NCBI GenBank assembly: GCA_017533825.1
Contig: JAFWIE010000078.1
Coordinates: 1-64,000 of the forward strand
Direction: 5' to 3'
Length of the DNA stretch: 64,000 bases
Origin: Atopobiaceae bacterium
Lineage (GTDB): Bacteria; Actinomycetota; Coriobacteriia; Coriobacteriales; Atopobiaceae
Shown here: in pieces, positions 47,586 through 54,906 of the stretch
Layout of the letters: each line of letters opens with the position of its first letter
Numbering within the stretch: the stretch's first letter is position 1
Position numbers and translations under genes: made by a program
Notes under the pieces: generated by a model
Database searches by the model: none
What the model was told of the DNA's origin: nothing
Seen by the model: the letters and a program-made list of their open reading frames with translations, nothing else

Positions 47586-48881
47586 ATGCGAGACATGACG
47601 GACGCTGAATTCGAGCGCGAATCAGAGGGCGCATACGCAGACGATCCTCTAGCGGAGGACGTAGTGACAGAGGACGAGGCAGCTGAGGACGAGGCGGTCG
47701 GCGATGCGCTGCTGCGGGTCGGCAACTCGGCGCGCTCCGCGGCAGAGGGGGCGGGACGGTCATTCGCTGGTGGCCTCAGCGCGCTGCGCCAGGTGAGGCA
47801 GGCCTCAAAGATGCGCCTCGACGCTGAGGCGGACGTGCGGGACATCGAGCTGGGTCTCGAAGAGGATCGCAATGAGCTTGCCCATCGCGAGGACGTGGAA
47901 CGCAACTACCACGAAATCGTCCAAGACCAGGAGGCCGAACTCGAGGATGCGCGCGCCGTCAAGGCGGATGCGGAGGCACAGATCGACACGCAGCGTGCCG
48001 AAGTGAAGCGCCTGGAGGCCGAGTTGAGGGCAATGCGCGAGCAGCATGAGCAAAAGCTTCGGCCTTATCGCAACCTCATGGACAGCTCGCGCGGACGCTC
48101 TGACGACGCGGCGAAGTCACTCGCAAACATACGCCGCGACGTGCGCAACGCAGAGCGAGCCCTGAGCGAGGCGACCAAGAACCGCGACGCGCGCATCTCT
48201 GCCGCGCACCGTGCCGTCGATGCGGCGCAGGAACGCGTGGGCGCCGTGGAGACGGAGCTGAACGCGCTTCTCTCGGAGGCGGATGGCGTCGGCACATCGA
48301 ACACGCTGGCTAAGATGGAGGGTGAGCTGGCATCCAATCGTGCGACGCTCGAGTCGGCGCGCTCTGACGTCGTGCTTGTCACGCAGGAGGCGCAGGATGC
48401 CGTCGATGCGGCACAGCGCAGGCTCCTCTCGCTCCAGCGCGAACAAACGCAGGCAGAGCGACTCGCCGAGACGACCAAGGCGGAGGCAACCGCGCGCAAG
48501 AACGAGTATGATGGCATGTATCGCTCGGCCCAGGCGAAGGAGCGAGCTCACGAGGACGCCATCAAGTCCTGCGAGGCGCGCATTCGCGACCTTTCGGCGA
48601 CGCGCAAGGAAGCCCTTTTGCGCATCGAGGACGCCCAGGACATGCTTGCGGAGGCGCACGAGATACACGCCCACCCCGAGACCACGGAGGGACTACGTCA
48701 GCGCATCGCGGACGAGGAGGAAGACCTCATAGACGCCCAGGCGGAACTCGAGGAACTTCTGGAGTCCGAACGCGAGCTTCGTCGCTCGACGCGCACCTCA
48801 CGCATCATCGTCATCGCCGTCGTGGTCGTGGTGGTCGTAGTGATCGCCCTGCTCGTTTGGTTCTTCCTCTTCCGCGGCTAG
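47586..48881 (+). CDS. Tail-anchored coiled-coil protein
   Basis: 431 aa from ATG 47586 (AAAGGA at the right distance; a longer frame to 47397 overlaps ptsH upstream sequence and is rejected). Residues ~20-60 are acidic; ~90-405 are long, almost continuous coiled coil (for example AELEDARAVKADAEAQ, ELRAMREQHEQKLRP). The C-terminus is a single Val-rich membrane helix (IIVIAVVVVVVVVIALLVWF) with only FLFRG after it, so the bulk stays in the cytoplasm. No family name known. It may be an envelope scaffold or a cell-division-linked coiled coil. It is divergent from ptsH. Confidence 0.75.
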   Translation: MRDMTDAEFERESEGAYADDPLAEDVVTEDEAAEDEAVGDALLRVGNSARSAAEGAGRSFAGGLSALRQVRQASKMRLDAEADVRDIELGLEEDRNELAHREDVERNYHEIVQDQEAELEDARAVKADAEAQIDTQRAEVKRLEAELRAMREQHEQKLRPYRNLMDSSRGRSDDAAKSLANIRRDVRNAERALSEATKNRDARISAAHRAVDAAQERVGAVETELNALLSEADGVGTSNTLAKMEGELASNRATLESARSDVVLVTQEAQDAVDAAQRRLLSLQREQTQAERLAETTKAEATARKNEYDGMYRSAQAKERAHEDAIKSCEARIRDLSATRKEALLRIEDAQDMLAEAHEIHAHPETTEGLRQRIADEEEDLIDAQAELEELLESERELRRSTRTSRIIVIAVVVVVVVVIALLVWFFLFRG

Positions 48882-48894
48882 CTGCCCGTGGTCG

Positions 48895-49983
48895 CTACAG
48901 AATGAGCATGGCATCGCCAAAGGAGAGCATGCGGTAGCGCTGCTCGATGGCCTCCTTGTACGCCGCCATGATTTGCTCGCGCGTGGCAAAGGCCGAGACG
49001 AGCATCATGAGCGTGGAGCGAGGCACGTGGAAGTTCGTGACCATCGCGTCAACCACATGGAACTCTGAGCCCGGCATGAGGAACAGGTTGGTCGTGGCGT
49101 TCTGGCGGGCGACCATCGTTTCCGCCGAGGCATCCCAAGCGCTCTCGAGCGAGCGGACGCTCGTGGTGCCAACGGCCACGACGCGATGCCCCGCCTCATG
49201 CGTCGCACGCACGGCATCCACCACGTCCTGTCCCACGTGGTAGCGCTCCGTGTGGATCGTGTGGTCGCGCGGATCGTCCTCCTCGACCAGCCGAAAGGTG
49301 TCGATGCCCACCTCGAGCTCGACCTCGGCCCAGTGCACGCCGTCAGCCTTGAGCTTCGCGAGCAGGTCTGGCGTGAAGTGCAGCCCTGCCGTCGGGGCAG
49401 CGGCCGAATGCTCTTCTCGCATGGCAAAGACGGTTTGGTACTTCTCGGGATCTCCCTCGTAGTCGGTGATGTAGGGCGGCAGCGGCACATGTCCGACGGC
49501 GTGGATCGCATCGTCGAGCGTGCGTCCTCCCTGAGGCTCAAAGCGGACGATGCGGCCTCCCCTGCTACCCTCCACGAAGTCGAGCACCGTGCCGACGAGC
49601 ACCGTCTCGGCCGCATCTGGGGCCAGAAGGCCGCCGGCCCTGAACTCCATCGTCGCCCCCTGCCGCAGCCGCCTGCCTGGATGCACGAGGCACTCCCAGG
49701 TCGCGCCGAGCGGATCCAAGTCCTCCCGCCTGCGTAGCAGCAGCGCCTCGACGACGCCTCCCGTCGGCTTCCGGCCCACCAACCGCGCGGGCAGCACCCT
49801 CGTGCGATTCGCGACGAGCAAGTCACCCGCATCGAGGTACTCAGTCAAATCGGTAAACCTGCGGTGCTCAATGGTGCCATCATTGCGGTGCAGGACCAGG
49901 AGCCGGCATGAGTCACGCGGCTCCGCCGGTGCCTGTGCGATCAGCTCCTCGGGAAGGTCGTAGTCAAAGTCGTCGGTTCTCAT
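48895..49983 (-). CDS. queA: SAM:tRNA ribosyltransferase-isomerase
   Basis: 362 aa from ATG 49983 (AGGAGAG upstream). Adds the epoxycyclopentane ring from SAM to preQ1-modified tRNA. Motifs: DDFDYDLPEELIAQ, RDSCRLLVL, LVANRTRVLPARL, HSAAAPTAGLHFT, VGIDTFRLV, TERYHVGQDVVDAV, VVAVGTTSVRSLE, MVTNFHVPRSTLMMLVSAF. Full length. Last gene of queH / zinc-ribbon / queA. Confidence 0.97.
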   Translation of the reverse strand: MRTDDFDYDLPEELIAQAPAEPRDSCRLLVLHRNDGTIEHRRFTDLTEYLDAGDLLVANRTRVLPARLVGRKPTGGVVEALLLRRREDLDPLGATWECLVHPGRRLRQGATMEFRAGGLLAPDAAETVLVGTVLDFVEGSRGGRIVRFEPQGGRTLDDAIHAVGHVPLPPYITDYEGDPEKYQTVFAMREEHSAAAPTAGLHFTPDLLAKLKADGVHWAEVELEVGIDTFRLVEEDDPRDHTIHTERYHVGQDVVDAVRATHEAGHRVVAVGTTSVRSLESAWDASAETMVARQNATTNLFLMPGSEFHVVDAMVTNFHVPRSTLMMLVSAFATREQIMAAYKEAIEQRYRMLSFGDAMLIL

Positions 49984-50020
49984 CTGCTCTCCTGTCTTGC
50001 GTTTGGCGTGGCGCCGTCGC

Positions 50021-51763
50021 TCACGCGCGCGGAATCTCGGTCCAATCGGCACCGGGGTCGAAGACGCCGGACCCGCCGATCACGTCACCTGCCTGGTTCT
50101 CGTACGCGCGGTCCGCCGAAACGTCTAGCTCGACCTCGCGTCCGTCGGACGTGACGAACGTGTTGACCCCGCGTATGGCCTCCGACCAGTCGCCCACGCC
50201 CCCGTCGGTGCCGCTTCCCCGGAACTCGGCGTTGGTCCGCTCGCGGAAGGCGGCATGGTGCGCATCGCTCTGGGCATGCCAAGAGGCAAGCTGCGCGTCG
50301 AACGCCGCCTGTCGCTGCCGATCGGCTGCGAGCGCCGCCTGCGTCTGGGCGTTCATCCTGGAGATTTGCTGGTTCGTGGCTTGCTGCATGGCTGCCGCAT
50401 CTTGTCGGGCGTCCGTCTCGGCAAGCGAGATGAGCTCCTCGTGAAGCTCGAAGTCGCTCACCAAGGGAACGAACGCCTGTTGGTAGAGCCGGTCGAAGGT
50501 GCGCACGGGCGCGAAGAGCACGGCGATACCAGCCACGTCCCAATAGATGCTGCCTGAGCGGCGGTAGGACTCGAACTCCGGCAAGCTCCACGCACCCGTA
50601 GCGCCCGCAACGGAGCCATCACGCGTATCCTGCGCGCCTTTGCGCTTGCCCCGTCGTCCAAGCAGGCCTCCCACTGCTGAACCAAGCCCCACGACCATGC
50701 CTGCGGGATTCAGCATGTCGACGCCGGAGGCATCGCGGATGGCGTACAGACGCACGTACGCCGCCAGCTTCCACTCGATCTGCCGATACGAGAACTCATA
50801 GATGCGCGTGAGCTCGGCCGCGAAGGGGTCCTTGAGCAGCGCGCCGCCAGAAGATCGCGCCGCGCGCTTGAACCGGGCATGGCCCATCTGCTGGAGCTGT
50901 CCAAGGCGCGTTGAGCCCACCTCGCGCACGAGTCGCACGCCAGGCCCGTCGACTTCTTGCGTGATGTGGCGCATGGCGTCATCGGCAAGCATGCGCGGAT
51001 CGGGCATCTCGGCATAGTTGGTGCGATCCACGCCCGCGAGCGCCGCGCCATACATGGCCATGGTCGCCCGCATGCTCTCGCTCATGCGCATACCCGCATC
51101 GCCGAGCTCGAGGTTCATCTGGCCACCCTCGCCATCGCCAAAGCTCGCCCGTGCGAGGTACGGCCGTGAGCTGGAGTCGCCGCGCAGAAGCGCTGCTTCG
51201 CTCAGCCGCCAGTTCGTGGGAAGCGTCACCAAGAAGAGCCCCCGACCGCTCGCAGAGTCGCGCACGACCGCGTTGCGCCGGTATTGGGGCTGTACAGCCT
51301 CGCGCGCGGCAGCCTCGCGCGCGGCTTGCTCCCGGGCCGCCTGCTCCCGGGCTGCAGCCTCGCGCGCAGCCCGCTCTCGCTCGGCAGCCTCGCGTGCCGC
51401 CTGCTCCCGCGCTGCCTGCTCTCGAGCCGCCTGCTCCCGGGCCTTCTCAGTCCTCCAGGCCTCCTCCTGACGCCGCATCTCTTCCTGCTGCGCCTCGAAC
51501 GCAGCGCGCTGCTCCTCGGCCTGCCTCTTGGCCTCCTCGGCATCGCGCTCGGCTTGTCTGCACGTCTCCTCGGCCTGTCGCGCCGCCGCCTGGGCCTCGC
51601 GCATCGTCGCCTGCGCGGCGCGCAGCATCTCCTCGATCGCCCGCGCCTGCGCGATGTCCACCGGCTTTCCACAGTGCGGGCAGAAGCACCGCGCGACCTC
51701 GGCACGCGGCGTGAAGTGCTCCCCACACGCAGAGCACATCAACGGACTCTCTGACTCGCTCAT
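50021..51763 (-). CDS. Zinc-ribbon protein with long AARE coiled-coil repeat
   Basis: 580 aa. ATG overlaps the queH stop by four bases (ATGA). An N-terminal double zinc ribbon, CSACGEHF...CFCPHCGKP, leads into a helix of about 110 residues made of Ala/Gln/Arg/Glu repeats (REQAAREQAARE and variants). The rest (about 165-560) is a globular region with GRGLFLVTLPTNWRLSEAAL, NLELGDAGMRMS and later WDVAGIAVLFAPVRTFDRLY, and a second Ala/Gln-rich helix (AALAADRQRQAAFDAQ). It ends in a Gly/Asp-rich segment. I do not recognise it; it resembles phage-shock or virion-type scaffolds only in style. Coupled to two queuosine genes but no link to the pathway is visible. Confidence 0.65.
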   Translation of the reverse strand: MSESESPLMCSACGEHFTPRAEVARCFCPHCGKPVDIAQARAIEEMLRAAQATMREAQAAARQAEETCRQAERDAEEAKRQAEEQRAAFEAQQEEMRRQEEAWRTEKAREQAAREQAAREQAAREAAERERAAREAAAREQAAREQAAREAAAREAVQPQYRRNAVVRDSASGRGLFLVTLPTNWRLSEAALLRGDSSSRPYLARASFGDGEGGQMNLELGDAGMRMSESMRATMAMYGAALAGVDRTNYAEMPDPRMLADDAMRHITQEVDGPGVRLVREVGSTRLGQLQQMGHARFKRAARSSGGALLKDPFAAELTRIYEFSYRQIEWKLAAYVRLYAIRDASGVDMLNPAGMVVGLGSAVGGLLGRRGKRKGAQDTRDGSVAGATGAWSLPEFESYRRSGSIYWDVAGIAVLFAPVRTFDRLYQQAFVPLVSDFELHEELISLAETDARQDAAAMQQATNQQISRMNAQTQAALAADRQRQAAFDAQLASWHAQSDAHHAAFRERTNAEFRGSGTDGGVGDWSEAIRGVNTFVTSDGREVELDVSADRAYENQAGDVIGGSGVFDPGADWTEIPRA

Positions 51764-52380
51764 CTCGCACTCCCCTCCGCCGCCATTGCTGCACGTACCG
51801 CCTTCTTCGCCGCCTTCCGCGCATCGCGGCGCTCGTGTCGCTCGATGGCAGCCTCGGCCGCGCTGAAGCGACAGCCGCAGTAGTTCTGCCGATACATGCC
51901 CAGCTCGCGCGAGCGCCTCGTCGCCTCGGGATACTGTGGCCGGAAGTCACGCACCACCGGAATCAGTCCATGCCGTTCTGCGAGTGCGACCAGCACCTCG
52001 TTGCACGTCTCGAAGAGCTGGTAGGGCGAGACGGCAAGCGTGGTCGAGATGTGCTCGAATCCCCGCTCGCTGGCCACGCGGCAGCTCTCCGCAAGGCGAA
52101 TCGCATAGCAGGCGCGGCAACGGCGCTCCCGGTCGAAGCCGGCCGGCGCCGCACCGCGCTCCCATGCCGCGCGGTCGTCTGCCGCCACGATCACCTCGAC
52201 GCGCGCCACGTCACGCGCCCAGTCGAGCAGCGTCCGCAGGCGCAGGTCATGCTCGGCGAGTGGTTGGATGTTTGGATTCGTCCAGCAGATCGTCGGCTCG
52301 AAGCCCTCCTCGCGAAGCAGCCGCAGCGGCTCGAGCGAGCACGGTCCGCAGCAGGCGTGCAAGAGAAGCGGTGTGGGCAT
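51760..52380 (-). CDS. queH: Epoxyqueuosine reductase QueH
   Basis: 206 aa from ATG 52380 (AAGGAG). Non-cobalamin epoxyqueuosine reductase, which turns oQ to Q in tRNA. Cys motifs define it: LLHACCGPCSLEPL, CRACYAIRL, and YCGCRFS, which hold a 4Fe-4S cluster and nearby metal site. Sequence also has TTLAVSPYQLFE and RDFRPQYPEATRRSRELGMYRQ (shown in parts). Its presence beside queA, and tgt at 45 kb, completes the late queuosine pathway; the early genes queC, queD, queE, queF are not in the window. Confidence 0.95.
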   Translation of the reverse strand: MPTPLLLHACCGPCSLEPLRLLREEGFEPTICWTNPNIQPLAEHDLRLRTLLDWARDVARVEVIVAADDRAAWERGAAPAGFDRERRCRACYAIRLAESCRVASERGFEHISTTLAVSPYQLFETCNEVLVALAERHGLIPVVRDFRPQYPEATRRSRELGMYRQNYCGCRFSAAEAAIERHERRDARKAAKKAVRAAMAAEGSAR

Positions 52381-52540
52381 GGGCTCTCCTTCGAGCGACG
52401 GGACGGAATGCATCAGTCGCGCAGAATGATACCCCATGTGCGACGTGCAGCGGGGCATGTGCCGCGGAGGACATGTCCGCACGCCACATTTCTCGGGGCA
52501 AACCGTGCAGCACACGCCCCGCAGAACCTACCGACCGTCG

Positions 52541-53350
52541 CTAGCGCTCGTCCACAAAGGAGAGGGCAACGACCGCAAAGACGGCATATATGACGGCAAA
52601 TGTCAGCAGAATGAGCCACAGCCCGAGCAGGTTGCCCGTGGTGGAGGCCTGTTCCTCAGCCCTACCATAGAGGTAGGAGTCAAGCATGTCGTTGGCATGC
52701 GCACTCGCACAGATGGCGGCAAGGCCCCAGCGGCTGATGGTGACGCTCGATAGGGCCTTGAGAGCGCCATCCAACTCAAAGATCGCCCCGGACATCACGA
52801 GCTGGACGATGAGCACGAAGGGCATCACCGTCATGGCCGTGTTTTCGCTCGACACGATGGACGAGACGAGCAACCCCAATGCATCGGCCGAGAAGGTCAC
52901 GAGGAAGAACGTCACGTACATCTCCACGACAGGCGGCAGGAACACTCCTTCTTCGATGAAGTGATCGAGACTCATGATGCGTGTGATGACGGTGACGACC
53001 AGGGCCTCGACGGCGCACAGGCACCCCTCGTACAACCAGTGTGCCACCACGTAGGAACGCAGGTTGAGCCCCGTACGATACTCTCTGCGCACGATGTCGC
53101 GCTCGCGGCACACGGTGCGGATGGAATTGAAAATGCCGATCCAAATGCACGCGCTCACCAAGGCAAAGGAGCCGTTCTTGGTGTCTACGTAATTGATGAA
53201 GGTGTTCTCCGACATGACCAGGCCCACGAGGAAGGTGATGAGCGCCGCAGAGATAAAGGTCTTCCAACCCCGGTCATTCCAGAAGCCACGCACGCACCGG
53301 TCAAAGCACACCTTCGTCTGCTGAGCAAAGCTCGCGCGCTCTTCCGTCAT
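52541..53350 (-). CDS. ABC-2 type permease (partner of FHA-ABC ATPase)
   Basis: 269 aa from ATG 53350, two bases after the upstream stop (GGGAGGGCAGG as ribosome site). Six transmembrane helices: FISAALITFLVGLVMS, GSFALVSACIWIGIF, a coupling-helix-like NSIRTVCRERDIVRREYRTG, then VVTVITRIM, MYVTFFLVTFSADALGLLVSS, MPFVLIVQLVMSGAIFELDG and a final LILLTFAVIYAVFAVVALS. The R-E-R-x-x-x-R-R-E-x-x-T-G-L is shared with ABCG/ABC2 permeases next to FHA-linked ATPases. Substrate unknown. Ends the kinase operon. Confidence 0.85.
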   Translation of the reverse strand: MTEERASFAQQTKVCFDRCVRGFWNDRGWKTFISAALITFLVGLVMSENTFINYVDTKNGSFALVSACIWIGIFNSIRTVCRERDIVRREYRTGLNLRSYVVAHWLYEGCLCAVEALVVTVITRIMSLDHFIEEGVFLPPVVEMYVTFFLVTFSADALGLLVSSIVSSENTAMTVMPFVLIVQLVMSGAIFELDGALKALSSVTISRWGLAAICASAHANDMLDSYLYGRAEEQASTTGNLLGLWLILLTFAVIYAVFAVVALSFVDER

Positions 53351-53352
53351 GG

Positions 53353-54903
53353 TCACCTGCCCTCCCACTTGTCCAAGTAATAGTCGGCACGGCCCTCGCC
53401 GCCCTCATCGGAGCGATTGATGCGTCCCACGATGCCCTCAAGCGTATCCACACCAAAGAACGTCTTCGCCTCGTTCACCGACCCGCAGAACAGCAGATGT
53501 CCCGAGCCGTCGCGATCGGACTTCGCAAGCACAATGACCTTGTGAAAGAGATCGGCCGCACGGTCGGGTCCGTGAGTGATGACAAGCACCATCTTTCCGA
53601 GGTCGGCGATGCTGCGCAGGTTCTGCATCAAGGCACGCGCCATGACACCATCCAAGCCGGAGTCCGGCTCATCAAGGAAGAAGAGCTTGGGGTCTCCCAC
53701 CAGTTCAACGGCAATGGAGAGGCGCTTGCGCTGACCACCCGAGAGCCTTCCCACCATCGTGTCGCTCTCGCGGGATAGGCCGAGAAGTTCCGTTGCCCAG
53801 GCCACGCGCTCCTCGCACTCGTCATCGCTGCAATGCGATGGCAAGCGAAGCCTCGCCGCGGCAAAGAGCGTCTCGTACACGGTGTCGTTGTGGCGAACCA
53901 GATCCTGCTGCGGCACGTAGCCAATCTGGTACTTGATGCGCTCGTATTCCTCGTACACGTCCAGGTCACCCAAGCGGATGGTACCCTCTGCCTTGCTCTC
54001 GCCCATCACGGCCTTGAGGAAAGTCGTCTTGCCTGCACCGGAACCGCCGAGGATCAGCACGAACTCGCCGGGGCTGACCGTAAGATGCACGTCCTTGAGG
54101 ATGGTCTTGCTCTTGAGGCGGGTCCAGACGTTCTTCTCCTTGATGTCAATCGCGAGGCCGTTGGTCGAGGTGGCGGAGCTTCGTCGAATCGAAGCGTCCG
54201 GCGCGTCCTCCGGTACGTCCGGCACGCCTTCCGGCGCGTCTGGCACGCCCTCCCCCACCCAGAGCACGTCGTCCGTCACGTACACGAGGGTTTGCCCGAT
54301 GCGGATGATGTCGCCTGCCGATAACGGTACCGCGCCTTTCACAGGGTATCCGTTCAGAACGACCCCGTTCGTTGACCCGAGGTCGATGATGTATGGCCCT
54401 TTGGAGCTGTGGTAGACCGACGCGTGCCGACCCGACACGTAGGAGTCAGCCACGTCGACGTCGCCCAGGCCGCGCCCAAAAACGACCTGCTGCACATTCC
54501 CACCGAAGGGCACCTTTCGCCACGAAAGCCCCTCTGCGCGGACCGGCGCGAGCACGAGCCGGAACACCACGTCATCGGGCGTCGCTGCGGAAGCAAAGCA
54601 TAGGGCATCTCCCTCACGCAGCTCCACCGTGTCCGTCAGGCGCTCGCCGGCGAGCCACGTGCCGTTTGTGCTGTTGAGATCTCGATAGAGCACCCTACCG
54701 GCCACGACACCCACCTGTCCGTGCTCGCGCGAGACGAATCCGGAGGGTATCTCCACGTCGGCATCGGAGCCGAGGCGCCCTACGACGAGCGGTTTGTCGA
54801 GCGACCACACCCGCGCAGGACTCGTGGGAAACAGGCCGACGAGCGCAAGGTCACCATCCTCGTCGCGCCTTTCCCACCTTCGCGTGGGAATGCGCATCGT
54901 CAT
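53353..54903 (-). CDS. ABC ATPase with two FHA domains (Rv1747-like)
   Basis: 516 aa. FHA domain 1 (about 35-115): VVGRLGSDADVEIPSGFVSREHGQV, RDLNSTNGTWL. FHA domain 2 (about 130-215): VFGRGLGDVDVADSYVSGRHASV, DLGSTNGVVLNG. FHA domains bind phosphothreonine peptides, and both retain the GR, S-R/G-x-H and N-G residues. ABC domain (about 250-470): Walker A ILGGSGAGKTTFLKAV, YVPQQDLVRHNDTVYETL, signature GRLSGGQRKRLSIA, Walker B LFFLDEPDSGLDG, VITHGPDR; ABCG-like. A Pro/Glu/Asp linker joins them. The architecture matches mycobacterial Rv1747, except that the permease is a separate gene. Adjacent kinase (54907) is the likely regulator. Confidence 0.92.
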   Translation of the reverse strand: MTMRIPTRRWERRDEDGDLALVGLFPTSPARVWSLDKPLVVGRLGSDADVEIPSGFVSREHGQVGVVAGRVLYRDLNSTNGTWLAGERLTDTVELREGDALCFASAATPDDVVFRLVLAPVRAEGLSWRKVPFGGNVQQVVFGRGLGDVDVADSYVSGRHASVYHSSKGPYIIDLGSTNGVVLNGYPVKGAVPLSAGDIIRIGQTLVYVTDDVLWVGEGVPDAPEGVPDVPEDAPDASIRRSSATSTNGLAIDIKEKNVWTRLKSKTILKDVHLTVSPGEFVLILGGSGAGKTTFLKAVMGESKAEGTIRLGDLDVYEEYERIKYQIGYVPQQDLVRHNDTVYETLFAAARLRLPSHCSDDECEERVAWATELLGLSRESDTMVGRLSGGQRKRLSIAVELVGDPKLFFLDEPDSGLDGVMARALMQNLRSIADLGKMVLVITHGPDRAADLFHKVIVLAKSDRDGSGHLLFCGSVNEAKTFFGVDTLEGIVGRINRSDEGGEGRADYYLDKWEGR

Positions 54904-54906
54904 GAC

